Assembly (NCBI GenBank): GCA_004194705.1 | Contig: SADC01000032.1 | Coordinates: forward strand, 62,001-126,000 | Reading direction: 5' to 3' | Length of the DNA: 64,000 bases | Source of the DNA: Ditylenchus dipsaci | Lineage: Eukaryota; Nematoda; Chromadorea; Rhabditida; Anguinidae | Part shown: in pieces, positions 22,601 to 32,125 of the stretch | Numbering within the stretch: position 1 is the stretch's first letter | Layout: every line of letters begins with the position of its first letter | Made by a program: the position numbers and the translations under genes | Notes under the pieces: generated by a model | What the model saw: only the letters and a program-made list of their open reading frames with translations | Database searches by the model: none | Told to the model about the DNA's origin: nothing

Positions 22601-24990
22601 AAAATGACGTAAATTTTCGAAGTCAAAGTCATATTTTAGCAAGCAAACCTTTTTGAAATTCTGTTTTTTGGTTAGTATTTTGTAGAAGATGTTAGCTATT
22701 CGGCGGCCATCCCGAAAAAAGACATGCACCTAAGTGGGGTCGAACCTGAGACTTTCTGGCCCTATGTGACAATGGGGGTTCACCTTTAGAGCCGAATTTT
22801 CAACAATACCAAAGAAATCAAAATTACTTGTGTGCTGAGACTTTTTGCTCTTAGCTTTAAAAGAATCTTCATTTGGAGTGGTTCTGAACATACTTTTTTA
22901 AGACAAAAAACATTGTTTACTACAGGCAACTCTCGATCTAACGAACCCTTGGGGACTATTTAATCGGTGGCAAAATAGGCGCTTAAAAAAGTTCGTTAAA
23001 TCAAGAGCAGACTGTATTCCAACCCACTTGTCTGTTGTGCCTGCGAATATCGAAGAGCGATTAAGTATAAAAGGGCTTTGGTTGCGACCATTGCCTGTGA
23101 CACGGTTACCACAATCAGGTTTGCGAACCGCAGCAACACTACTTTTTTCAGTCAGTTTTTCACCAAATATAGAATTTTTTCTAGGAGCTACATTAGCAAG
23201 GCTGGAATTAAATTTGATGTTCATGGCTTTTTCAATAAAAAAATTTTTGTTTAGAAACAGGACAACGAAGAAATGTTTCTGAACAAACCAAAAATGAACA
23301 AACTTGTTCAAAAAATGTTTTTGCTTCGATTGTGTTGTGAAATTGCGTCACGAACGCAACTAACTCACAAAATCTGTTTAGCTGTTATTTTTGTGTGTAA
23401 GTGCACAACATTTTGCAGCCACTTTGAAATAGTTTGCTTTGTTTGATTTAGTTAGAGATACTTGAGCTACAAAATATTGCGAGCTGTCTAGTTTGAACAC
23501 ATCAATTCGTCTAATTGTTTTTTTTTGTTGCAAAATTCACTTTCTTTAGAGCACAACCACATGCAAAAAACTGTCTTTAACACTTAAAAGCCGGTTTGTG
23601 CTAATAGGAGCGTTTTGTTCAGAATTTCGCGCTCAGCAAGATAGGCGCAATAAACTTCCGAAAAAGTTCTTTTTTACAACTTTTTTTAAATCCACTGATG
23701 GACATTCTCAATTTTGGGGTATTTTAATTATTTGAGTGTGATATTTAATCTGAAAACAATTTTGTGTAGCTGAATTGCTTAGCTGGTGCAGAATTCGACA
23801 AGGTTTCAAATAAATACAAACTTAGTCGGGTAAGTTGCCGTATTACATGCAAAATATCAGCATTTTTCAAAAATCCCATGAAATACATAATTTAGTTCCT
23901 TTGTTTAAACACTAAAAAATCATTGGTGTCACCGTTTATATTTCAGTACTTTTATTGCAGCAGGAAGCGCAGATTCTGCGCATCATTTTGATACCAAAAC
24001 AGACAGCAAATCATAGAACAAAGCAGTGCCAGGATCGAAAAACTGGTTGGTGACCCGGCTTTTCCAGGGTTCATTCAAATTCGCGCCTTTCTCGGCCTTC
24101 TTTGCTTTGAGGCTTTTTACAGTTTGAAACGCATGTTTGAACATAAGCGGCCTCAAATTTCAAAAAAAGGAATTTTTTTCTCGAGAAAACGTGAAAATAA
24201 TTTTTTCGGAAGTTTCTTACGCCTATCTTGCTCAGCGCGAAATTCTGAACAAAACGCTTTTATTAGCACAAATCGGCTTTTAAAGGACGATGAAACTTGA
24301 TAAGCACAGGAATTTAAGAATTTTGAATTCGCGCGGGACCACCCTAATTTTGTCGATAATGTTTTCGAATCGTTTTTTGTTGGCATGTGAAAAATTTTAA
24401 AAATGTAGAACCATCCACTAGTCGATCCCAACGTTGCTTGACAATGCCAGGTTGGACGACTTATCCTGCTTTCACTGTACCATAACTACTTATATGAGTT
24501 ATGATTATATATGAGTCCGTTTTAAAAATTTACTCATAAATAGAATTCAAATTTTCAATGCACACAAAAAAATTAATTCAAAAACATTATGGACAAAATT
24601 AGGGTGGTCCCGCGCGAATTCGAATTCCGCAAATTGCTGTGCTTATCAAGTTTCATGGTCCTTTAAGTGTTAACTTGCATTTTTCAGGAATCAATGCCTA
24701 TCCCCTTCAATTCTACCGCCACGGCATTTCACACCCCTGGAAAGTGTTCTGCTCGCCTCTAATGCTCAACCATGGAGTGCTCATCGTGGGCTATGGTCAA
24801 GAGGGCAACAAGCCCTTCTGGATCATCAAAAACAGTTGGGGTACAGGTTGGGGCGAGAACGGGTACTACCGGTTGTACAGGGGTAGGTTATATTTCAAAT
24901 CCATACCAAACCCCAGTTCTAAATTTGTATTTTGCAGGCAAGAATGTGTGTGGTGTGAACGAGATGGCCACAAGCTCTATTATAGACTAA
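13637..24990 (+). CDS. cathepsin F-like cysteine protease precursor (11 exons)
   Basis: Lysosomal or secreted papain-family endopeptidase. Coding exons: 13641-13775, 16055-16210, 16256-16315, 16906-17015, 17079-17210, 17633-17792, 17841-17985, 18290-18448, 18503-18679, 24688-24882, 24938-24990; every junction is in phase and the product is 493 aa, close to human cathepsin F. Signal peptide about 1-20. Cystatin-like domain about 46-150 with QVIAG at 76-80. Propeptide with [10 protein letters not shown] (from 186) and an ERFNIN-type helix. Mature start near 282 (FPTSVDW). Catalytic triad C305 (CGSCWAF), H440 (LNHGV), N460 (KNSWG). The usual CNGG motif is CNGD (343-346). A TTGCAG acceptor lies four bases before the start codon. 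The exon 8-9 intron is 54 bp and in frame (alternative AG at 18500). Intron 9 is 6 kb and full of transposons. Confidence 0.95.
14240..14320 (-). repeat. repeat R, copy 2 (diverged)
   Basis: GAGATGAGCCCACTCACTTA...GATTCCGAGAAGTACTCTTGATC, inside cathepsin F intron 1 and directly upstream of the Ser-rich ORF at 14347. Reads AGGTAAGT on the minus strand with one change (GAGGTAAGT). Confidence 0.6.
14347..15027 (+). CDS. 226-aa Ser-rich ORF in cathepsin F intron 1, probably transposon-borne
   Basis: Longest single-exon ORF in the window, 226 codons, Ser/Lys-rich with acidic stretches ([19 protein letters not shown]...; [35 protein letters not shown]). No zinc knuckle, protease or other domain is visible. 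Near 14950 a second frame takes over ([19 protein letters not shown]...) and ends at TAA 15048-15050 with GKKSL; that tail is the same sequence found at the end of repeat R copies (GGCAAAAAGAGCCTC). So the ORF belongs to, or inserted into, the repeat R family. It could be a gag-like or accessory protein. Function unknown. Confidence 0.5.
   Translation: MSSCASSRSSKVSKVGSSSIHDSSLTSNSHCSNQKSYQKHTRKIQKAFELLLSTGIKPDLIPKFEELLNQSDMDLALESFNDDSDILESEITRIEQVDQTGGIASSNADKLASNTASKSHCADDKKISPLVMPAVVKSAEESASQSSVVSSLAVYNGCIDQSSNFKPTAVKPVVLHSSVPDGDPESPGLAGTTWKSPNLNRRLKKGTKERRYPRPERRMSLWLFLT
15080..15200 (+). repeat. dispersed repeat S, copy 1
   Basis: ACCACCAGAAAAGTAGGAGG...CCCAGGAAGGGGTAATCAGG...TATGTGATGGAT. 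A second copy is at 60990-61090 beside the CCAGGA minisatellite. Confidence 0.55.
15442..15870. mobile_element. hAT-like element with poly-C subterminal arrays
   Basis: Ends TAGGGTTGGCCTCC...GGAGGCCAACCCTA, flanked by TTGAAAAC and TTGAAAAT (7 of 8). Nearly all cytosines are on the plus strand in the left two-thirds (runs of 5-10 C split by short A/T tracts), switching to G runs only at the right end. The Pro-rich ORFs here are artefacts of the C runs. Lies in cathepsin F intron 1. Confidence 0.75.
18760..18990. repeat. GC-rich GGCGCC array (solo hAT subterminal-like)
   Basis: GGCGCCGCT / GCCGCTGCCGCT / GGCGCCGG motifs in an otherwise AT-rich intron. It resembles the arrays of 12420-13592 and 33758-34899, but no TIR pair or target duplication was resolved. 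Confidence 0.45.
19170..19350. repeat. inverted CTCTTTGGAGG repeat with degenerate TTAGGC cluster
   Basis: AAGTGTACCCTCCCCTCC...(19170) pairs with the mirror ACTCTTTATGCTCTTTGGAGG (19330). Between them (19228-19278) is TTAGGC repeated imperfectly about five times. Confidence 0.45.
19855..20969 (+). pseudogene. FLYWCH-type MULE protein, broken
   Basis: Exon 19855-20022 (56 codons) reads [11 protein letters not shown]...[15 protein letters not shown]...DHFH, fitting the C...C...H.H zinc finger (FLYWCH) that opens many MULE proteins. The next stretch from 20065 reads [15 protein letters not shown] and ends with [12 protein letters not shown], the LP....+R motif that follows FLYWCH domains in these proteins. 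Then [15 protein letters not shown]...ILRYDSR is interrupted by TAA. A C-terminal piece ends at TAA 20967-20969 ([21 protein letters not shown]). The catalytic DDE core is absent. Phase between the first two pieces does not match. Identification is from motif memory. Confidence 0.6.
20385..20560 (-). repeat. repeat R, copy 3 (inside the MULE)
   Basis: Plus strand: CTTGAGAGTTGGAGATGCGC...CTCACTTACCTTA...CCGAGCAAGACTTTTGAACA...AAGAGGCTCTTTTTGCCCAG. On the minus strand this contains TAAGGTAAGTGAG, a perfect 5' splice consensus. Confidence 0.7.
21295..22920. other. cathepsin F intron 9, no further gene recognised
   Basis: Short ORFs at 21675-22412 on both strands lack any recognisable domain or splice partners. 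A B-box-like GGTTCGACCCC (complement at 22736-22746) precedes GTGCATGTC and a T run on the minus strand, like the tRNA-derived modules at 874 and 33230. Confidence 0.45.
22923..23014. mobile_element. pogo/Tigger-like MITE, TA duplication
   Basis: CAGGCAACTCTCGATCTAACG...CGTTAAATCAAGAGCAGACTG flanked by TA on both sides; 92 bp. Confidence 0.65.
23583..24285. mobile_element. non-autonomous DNA transposon, ~90-bp TIRs
   Basis: Left arm 23583-23675 (CTTAAAAGCCGGTTTGTGC...TTTCGCGCTCAGCAAGATAG) is inverted at 24196-24285. No transposase between. In cathepsin F intron 9. Confidence 0.7.
24281..24668. mobile_element. inverted-repeat element abutting cathepsin F exon 10
   Basis: Arms 24281-24364 and 24585-24668 (GGACGATGAAACTTGATAAG...; CATTATGGACAAAATTAGGG...) pair over about 84 bp. 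The right arm ends 19 bp before exon 10 (24688), so the exon 10 acceptor region borders on the element. The left arm overlaps the end of the preceding element by a few bases. Confidence 0.7.
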
Positions 24991-25023
24991 CTGGTGTAGT
25001 ATTATTGTGCTTGCCTAGCTACT

Positions 25024-25287
25024 TACCGTATTTTCTCTATTAATTACCCCGGGTAATTATTTTTCAACCTCCAGAAAATCGGAAAAAAATTATTTTGATT
25101 TTGAAATTTTTGGGTGCTTAACCAAAATCTAAAAAATGGAATCAACTAATATCGTGGTGATTAAGAAAACGCAAAAAACAGATTTGCAAAATAATTTTTG
25201 TGAGCTGAGATATAGGGTGCCTATGGGGGTAATTAATAGAGAGGGGGTAATTATTAGAGAGGGGTAATAAATAGAGAAAATACGGTA
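25024..25287. mobile_element. MITE, TACCGTATTTTCTC family
   Basis: Ends TACCGTATTTTCTCTATTAA...TTAATAGAG-like...GAGAAAATACGGTA; the interior has GGGTAATTA/TAATTACCC motifs. Immediately downstream of cathepsin F. Confidence 0.8.
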
Positions 25288-25435
25288 CTTGACTTACATT
25301 GCTTGTTTGTTGCACTCATTCAGTTTTTTTTAATTGAAAGTGCAGTTGCTGATGTATTTGTATTTCTTTACCATGTAATTGCAATAAATGAATATTCATA
25401 GAATTTTAACTTTTATTACCGTAACACCATCTACC

Positions 25436-25803
25436 CTAGGGTGGGCAATTGAAATGTCAATTGTAAGTGTGTCAATTGACAGTCAGTTGAAAAAAATCAT
25501 GTCAATTGTAACTTCCTGCACAGATCACCAACTTACGTAAACAATATACTCATCAAAGCTTCATGAACACTAAAAAATATAGGAATCAATATAAGCGACC
25601 AATTGCAGGCAGTGAACATGAAGAATGAACTAAAAACCATAATCAGGCTTTATTTAGTCGAAAACATGGAAAATATAGTAAACATAGTTAACAAAAATCA
25701 CAGTTAACGAAAAAATATAGTTAAAATTTGATGAAAATCACTTTTTGCAGCTGACATAATCTCCTACTGCATGTCAATTGCTAATGTCAATTGTGCCAAT
25801 TGA
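25436..25803. mobile_element. candidate hAT-like element with TGTCAATTG arrays
   Basis: Starts CTAGGGTGGGCAATTG; CATCTACC occurs on both sides (25428-25435 and 25804-25811). Both ends carry TGTCAATTG and CAATTGACA repeats around the self-complementary core CAATTG. The right terminus lacks a clear TIR, so the boundary is provisional. Confidence 0.5.
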
Positions 25804-25839
25804 CATCTACCATGTTTTTCAACATGGGCCATGGCAAAA

Positions 25840-25930
25840 AGAAACTCTAAATGCAACTTTTGATCAAGAGTCTTGCTCGAAATTAGTCTAAGGTAAGTAA
25901 GTGCGCGCATCTCTAACTCTCAAGCCCCAT
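25840..25930 (+). repeat. repeat R, copy 4
   Basis: GGCAAAAAGAAACTCTAAATG...TCAAGAGTCTTGCTCG...TAAGGTAAGTAAGTGCGCGC...CTCTCAAGCCCC; perfect AAG|GTAAGT on the plus strand. Confidence 0.7.
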
Positions 25931-26459
25931 AGGCCACCAGAGGACGGCTTGTTGGGTTTTTTTCACAAAATGCTAAAAAGTGTCTTTCCAATTTTTTTTT
26001 TGTTACTTTGGAACTTATTGAGTTGGGGGGGGGAGGGTGTTTTTCACTTATTTAAAAATAGTGTTTAAAGGACTCCTAAGTAATTATTATATGCTTAAAA
26101 CGATAAATGACAGTTATTTCTAGCATTTTTCCACACAAAAATAGATTTTTTGGAAAAAAAGTTTTGGCCAAAATTCGACTTTTTGCCTTGGGGTACCAAA
26201 CTGGCGCTTACAGGCGCCTTTTCACAAACGCGCCTTCTTACTTCTTATGTCTGCTGTCACGACACCCACGAAAACAAATTTTCCTACAGACAAATTCGGT
26301 AAGGTACTTGCTGGATAAATCAGTTACCATTTAATTGGTTAATATTCTCTCTAGGTAGTTGGGGTGCTCTTCGAAGGCTCAGAGGCCCTCGAGAGGAGTT
26401 GATGCCCTTTAAGTGGTTCAGTTACAATTGGGGTATCCTTAAGGTAGTTGCGCATGAGG

Positions 26460-26815
26460 TTACATACGCACCCTCCTGGCACCCTTACCTACTCCACGTG
26501 ACAATAACAATCACACTCTCGGCACCCTCACCAACTCTATTGCACACCTACCTACTCTCCCAGCACCCCGATCTACTCCCCTGACACCCATACTCAACCT
26601 CTTGGCACGCGTTCCTACTCCCCTGACAGCCATACACACCCTCCCGGCACCCCTACCTACTCCCTGACACTATACCCACCCTCCCGGCTTACCTACCTAC
26701 GATCCTGACACCCATACCCACCATCCGGCTAACCTACCTACTCCCTTGACACCCGTACCATCCTCCCGGCATCCCCACCTACTCGCCTGACACCCATAAC
26801 CAACCTTGTCCGGGC
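26460..26815. repeat. degenerate minisatellite, CACCC/ACCTACTCCC
   Basis: About ten imperfect units of 30-45 bp built on GGCACCC.TACCTACTCCC and TGACACCCATACCCACC. Strongly C-biased on the plus strand. Confidence 0.75.
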
Positions 26816-27135
26816 CAATTCGACCCTTTCACTTCTCTATCTTCACTGATTTATAGCTTATTTTGAAGCTGAGATTCTCTAGTTTTCACTATTATACATT
26901 ATCAACACCGACTTTCTTTATAAAAGTGGCTCAAAATTGGGTCTGAAGCTAAAAAATAGGAAAAAGTCCACCTAAAAACCACTGAGTTGAGAGCTTGTCC
27001 GGGCCAGTTCGACCCCTTACACTATTCTAATCTCACTGGTTAATAGCTTATTTTGTAGCTGAGATTCTCTAGTTTTCACCATTATAAACATGAACACCGA
27101 CTTTCTTTATAAAAGTGGCTCAAAATTTGATAATT
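26816..27135 (+). repeat. tandem duplication, ~185-bp unit
   Basis: TTGTCCGGGCCAATTCGACC...GATTCTCTAGTTTTCAC...TATAAAAGTGGCTCAAAATT occurs twice in direct orientation (from about 26812 and 26996) with moderate divergence. Confidence 0.75.
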
Positions 27136-27228
27136 CATAAAAGGTGTGAACCATCCGACCCATCCACCCACCCTACCCAAATACTATACTTTATATTAGG
27201 GCATTCTACCGCGTTTTGGGCACTGGAG

Positions 27229-27430
27229 CTGGGCAAAAAGAGCCTCTAAATGCATTCTTGTTCAAAAGTCTTGCTCGGAATCATGTCTAAGGTAAGTGAG
27301 TGCGCGCATCTCCAACTCTCAAGCCCCCTGCGCCATCTTCGGGGCTTGGGGGCTTGGAGTTGAGATGCGCACACCCACATACCTCAGACGTAAATCACTC
27401 GAAAGTGACTCTGGATGCATAAAAATGTAT
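27229..27430. repeat. repeat R, copies 5 and 6, head-to-head hairpin
   Basis: Copy 5 (plus, 27229-27340) and copy 6 (minus, 27350-27430) meet tail to tail so that GTGCGCGCATCTCCAACTC...and GAGTTGAGATGCGCACAC pair in a long stem around 27340. Copy 5 contains ATGTCTAAGGTAAGTGAGTG. Confidence 0.75.
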
Positions 27431-28895
27431 TCATACCACAGTTTTTTTATGCGTCAGGCCCCAGTCACAAAACTATGTTCAAATTCCATCTTTTTTGGGT
27501 ATCCAGGTACCCCTTCAGGTTGGATCGCCTTGCGGGACCAGGGCAAAAAGTCAAATTTTGGCCAAAAAATTTTTTTCAAAAACTCCAATTTTTGTGTGGA
27601 AAAATGTCAGAAATTAACTTTTTTATCGTTTCAGGCATATAAAAATTACTTAGAAGTCGTTTAAACATTTTTTTTAATAATCCGCACACCCCCGCCCCAA
27701 CACAATAAGTGCCGTTGCTTTTTTACGTTTAGACTAACTCTGTAACTAAATATCTTGCAAAGATGTTTATTGAGTTTTTTAAATTTTCACGAAAGCTTCG
27801 GGTTTCGGTTATGGGTTCGGTCCAGAAGCCAAAATCTACAGATTCCGCTTTTCAGATTCTGGATTTCACCCAAAAATCTCGAGATCGACCAAAATTTTTC
27901 GCTGGATTGTAAAATACACCAACCGGTGAGCTTATTAGAGAACATACTGCAGTCTTGAAAATTTATTTATATTTAATTTCTCAAAAAAATTCCATTTAAA
28001 TGGTTTTTGAGACAACTACGTGAAAATCATTTTAGTTGAAAATAAATCAGCTTGATGAAATTTATTTGCAATAAAACAAAGTGAAAACCAATACAATACT
28101 TTTTTGGCGTCTGCCTGAATACATATAGAGCCAAGGTTCTATATTGAGAGCCGAAGACGAAGAAGACGAAGATTTACCGAAGACCATTAAATTGAGATTT
28201 TCGATAAATGTAGAATTTCTCGTATAATGTACGAGACTAGAAGGCACGCTGCGCTGATAGCGCATCAGCCCTAACCCTCACATGTACACAGTACGGGTCA
28301 CAGTGTGTCAAAATCAAAAACGTGCAAACCCAAGTTTTCATGTCGATACAAAAAGTGTTTATCATTTGATTTGTTAACTGTTTTTACAGATTTTGACTAC
28401 CTTCTGTCCAATTATTTAAGGCACGTTCACAATGACCCAAAATCCCACACCCACACTCAGACCCACACTCTCACCCTGTTCACAATCAGATTTTCAAATC
28501 CCACACTCACCGAGCCTGGTACTCGTCCATTGCGTTGTGTTCTAACACAATTTATCGGCGATTTCCTGCTCGTCATTTTGTTATTTATGTTGTTATTTAT
28601 ATATATTTTTCTTATTCGCCACGCAGGACTGAAAAAGACTGCAAAGCAGGACTGAAGTAAATCTTGGATTAAAACATACGGTTTGAAGGAGTATAAGGAG
28701 TATAATAAGTCAGGATCGAAAACAGGGTGTGAGATTTGCAATTAGTGTGAGGTCTGCCTACACCCGCACCTACACCCATATTGTCATAAATACCTCCACA
28801 ATATGTCATTTGAAAGCTCGTAATCTACGCTCCCTTTTACACGTGAAATAAAATCAATATATTAAAAAAATTGGTATGTTTTATCTTTAAAGCTG
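27431..28895. other. no gene recognised
   Basis: Short ORFs without domains. 28430-28520 and 28730-28790 are inverted CACAC/ACCCACAC-rich stretches (TGTGAGATTTGCAATTAGTG against CACAATCAGATTTTCAAATC), probably ends of another undetermined element. Confidence 0.4.
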
Positions 28896-28897
28896 TA

Positions 28898-29075
28898 CAG
28901 TCGAGTCTCGATTTAACGATCACCCGATTTAACGATCACCTTCGATTTAACGATCACCTGGATCGGTCCCTTCAATAATAAATTCCATCAAATTAGCCCT
29001 CGATTTAACGATCACTCTCGATTTAACGATCACCAGGGTCGGTCCCAGGGTGATCGTTAAATCGAGACTCGACTG
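28898..29075. mobile_element. pogo/Tigger-like MITE, CAGTCGAGTCTCG ends
   Basis: CAGTCGAGTCTCGATTTAAC...GTTAAATCGAGACTCGACTG flanked by TA. Inside, GATTTAACGATCACC is repeated five times. Relatives: 22923, 37852, 46981 and 63013. Confidence 0.85.
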
Positions 29076-29427
29076 TATAGGCAAAAATCGTGACATTGAT
29101 GTTTCACAAAAGCTTCTGACCACCGTAGAGTGACTTTTTGGCGCTACTCGGTTATGCAACCTGCCCCCCCCCAAACTGCTTCTCGGCAATAAGAGGGGGG
29201 CGGCAATTAGAGAGAATACGGTAAGTTTAAGTACTCTTCCGGAGCAGGTCGATCAGCCAGGTGGATTTCGAGGGTTGTTATATGCCCAGCGCTCAGGGAG
29301 TGCTGGGATTAATTTTTGCATGGATGAGCCTTTGGCTCAAAGCTTGGATCGCTGAGCTTTTGGCTCAAAGCCTCCGGCTGGAAAAGGAGGGGAAACCCTT
29401 TTTCAGCCAAAATAAAGATGTTGAACA

Positions 29428-29681
29428 TACCGTATTTCCTCTAATTAGCCGACACCCTCTAATAAACCGACACCCCTACTTTGGGGGTCCGTATCTCAGT
29501 CCACAGAAAAAAATTTACATCGCTGTTAATTGCGTTTTCTTAGCTCCTACGAGCTCTATCGATTCCGCTTTTTCGATTTTGGATCTTCACCTGAAAATGT
29601 CGAGATCGACCCAAAATTTTCACGACTTTTGAAGGGTTGAAAAATAAACCGACATGTCGGCTAATTAGAGGAAATACGGTA
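29428..29681. mobile_element. MITE, TACCGTATTTCCTC family
   Basis: TACCGTATTTCCTCTAATTA...TAATTAGAGGAAATACGGTA; conserved interior with TCCGTATCTCAGT and CCTACGAGCTC...CCGCTTTTTCGATTTTGG shared with 47738 and 60079. Confidence 0.85.
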
Positions 29682-29740
29682 GTTTTGAATACTGGTGCCT
29701 ACCGCATAAATAAACACTAGCATGCATGCTTTTTTCATGC

Positions 29741-29815
29741 ATCCAGAGTCGCTTCTCGGAATCATGTCTAAGGCAGTGAGTGTGCGCATCTCTACTCCAA
29801 GCCTCCAAGGCTTGA
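29741..29815 (+). repeat. repeat R, copy 7
   Basis: GCATCCAGAGTCGCTTCTCGG...ATGTCTAAGGCAGTGAGTGTGCGC. The donor-like site is changed to AAGGCAGT in this copy. Confidence 0.6.
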
Positions 29816-30266
29816 GAGTTAGACTTAGTTATTACCGAGTAGCGTCGACTTTTTCGAATTTTTTTCACCATCGTGTTCATGGTGGAATTCTGCACAAGGA
29901 CATACCATCAGTACGTTCAGCCTTTCCTGTGTTAATAGACTATTTTACTTTTCTACTTTTTATAATTCTCTGATCTGCAAAATTGGTCTGTGTTTTCTTA
30001 AAGAGGAGATCCTCAGCTTTCGTTCAGGGTATCGGTTGTCATCAAAATATAAAAATTTAGCTGACCACATACAAGACTAAAATTATTACAAAACTCACTT
30101 TCAAAGTTCTGAAACTCCGTGACTTATTTATTTTAAAACTTGGCACGCTCGGTACTGACACTGTCAATTAGCGAAATTCCAAGTGCAAAAATATCAGAAG
30201 AAGCTGAAGACCTCTAGAGACAATTACAAAATGTCCAAAGAACTAGACCCGTCTTATCAAAACCCC

Positions 30267-30272
30267 TTTATT
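30267..30272 (-). promoter_or_regulatory. polyadenylation signal AATAAA
   Basis: AATAAA on the minus strand, about 100 nt after the TAG stop of the gene at 30373-31928. Confidence 0.55.
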
Positions 30273-30372
30273 ACTTGAATACACACGCACCATGCACACA
30301 ACAACATCGCATCAACCAGAGAGAAGCTAGATATCAGAATCACACACGATAGGTAGTTGGAAGAGAAATAGT

Positions 30373-31928
30373 CTAATGTTGAGTTTGTTCTGGAGATTCA
30401 GATGGTGGCGTCTTCTCTTCCATCACAGATCGCTGCTTTCCACCCTTCGCCTCTTGCTTGACCGGCTTTTTTTCATTGACCGGCTTGTGTAAAGATGGCT
30501 CTTGTTCTTCAGTTTTCAGAGTTTCTTCTTCGGTCTTGGCACGCTTCTTACGTCGCTTTGGAACAGTTTTTTTCTCGGCAACTGGTGCAGAAACTCATCG
30601 TAATCTTTTTCTGGAAGCACCCTTGGAACATCTCTCAGCGTATCTTCCTAAACATGTCACCCCTTGAGAAGATACTTAAGCAGCACTAAAGTAAACTCAC
30701 ATCCCTATCCCGTCTTTTGCCTGCGACTTCTTCGCCATACGACTGTCCGGCCTTCCACTAATTGCTCTGCGGTCTTCATTTCCAGCAGTTGCCCCAACAG
30801 CACCTTCGTCAATTAAATGAGAAACCATTCCGGAAGCAGTGACTGCTGCATTGGCGTTGCTGAAAGTTATTTTATAGGAATAGAAAGCATAACGTCCCGG
30901 TAACAAAACTCACTAAAGCTTCTCTCCATTATTTTCGTTCTCATCAGATATATTGTCCGGGAAGCCAATTATGATGTCCCTGCCCACAACACTTAGTTGG
31001 CCTGACTGTGCATTGGTTGCCGCTGAGTTGGGTGCTCTGTAATTAGGTAATTTTTACCTTATTTTTACGAACTCTCACAATTTCTGTTCTAGCACACGCA
31101 TCGTTGACGAACCCAGCTGTACGTTTTCAAAAACTTCTGGCTCTTCCGCTCCACCGGTGCTGATTTGTGCCCCTCCTGTGTCCTGAAAATGCATGCTAAA
31201 AGAGACAAAACCAGCTGACTGGATCATACCACCGATAGTCCTGTGCCAGTCGCAGGGGACTTGGTCATCTTGTCAAGCTTTTTGGCATTTGGCACTTTCT
31301 TAATGGCATCAGGAGCGACCTTATCCGTGGCAGGCACTTTACTGGCCCTACTTGCATGACTTTCTTGGATTGTTCTTTGGTCTTGCTCTTTGATTCGATT
31401 TGAGTTCCAGCGGTTTTAGTTGTTTTCGGTTCATTAGCAGAAGGATGCAGCTCCTCCATAGCAGTGACCTCTATTGGCTTCTCTGTAGCAGTGACTTCAA
31501 TCGGCTTCTTGGAAACGGCTACACAAATCTTTGAATTGGTTGCAACTGGTTGATTTGTATTCTTAGCGCTACACGTTTTCTAAAAAAACTTGAATTAGAT
31601 AGGAAAAAAGAGTAAATACATGCCATTGTTTTTGGCGTATTAGGAGGTACTGAAGGATTTCCAGGCGCTTCAAAGAACTTCTTATCGTCTTTTGTGGGTT
31701 CGTAGATGATATCCGCAAGAGTCCCTACAGCAATTGTCTTCTGATCATCCTGCGATTTGAGCAATGCTTCACGAAAACGAGTGTGCTTGTCCAGCTTGAC
31801 ACCTCCTGACTGATTTTGATCGGCTACTGGATTGGCTGCTTCGGCTGGAGTTACACCTACTTCAGGATCTTTCGACTTCGTTTTCAAATCGCTTTTAACC
31901 TTCTTTGTTCGCCAGCACATGGATTTAT
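30373..31928 (-). CDS. Lys/Ser-rich protein of unknown function, six exons with frame breaks
   Basis: Exons on the minus strand: 31928-31651 (or to 31620), 31579-31230, 31182-31079, 31036-30914, 30859-30701, 30647-30373; introns 42-54 bp with TTTCAG-type acceptors. Junctions 2-3, 3-4 and 4-5 match in phase. Text: TRFREALLKSQDDQKTIAVG, a duplicated KPIEVTA motif in exon 2, DIIIGFPDNISDENENNGEK in exon 4, and a basic KRRKKRAK tail in the last exon that could be a nuclear localisation signal. TAG stop at 30375-30373; AATAAA at 30272-30267. One-base breaks occur within exon 2 (near 31346), at the exon 5-6 junction and inside exon 6 (near 30581). Either base-call indels or decay; the first ATG (31917 region) follows an acceptor, so an earlier exon may exist. 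No family recognised. Confidence 0.65.
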
Positions 31929-31959
31929 CTAGAGAATTAAAATAATTACAGACAAACTT

Positions 31960-32125
31960 TCTATAAACTACACCTCGGGACCGATGTTACATAGTAGCTT
32001 ATAGAGGGGTGTAGCTTATATAGGGGTACATTATACGGAACATACCCCATTTGGGACCGGACTCAGGTGTAGCTTATAAGGGGGTGTAGCTTGTATGGAG
32101 TGTAGCTTATAAAGAAGTGTGACTG
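31960..32125. repeat. GTGTAGCTTATA short-repeat cluster
   Basis: TAGCTTATAGAGGGGTGTAGC recurs about six times with varied spacing, broken by GGGACCGG. Probably the interior of a MITE; boundaries not resolved. Confidence 0.45.

Noticed and set aside
27229..27345. Spliced-leader RNA gene in repeat R
   Set aside because: An exon-like segment ending AAG|GTAAGT and a hairpin are present, but no Sm-binding site or tandem 5S/SL arrangement is seen, and copies are dispersed and degraded.
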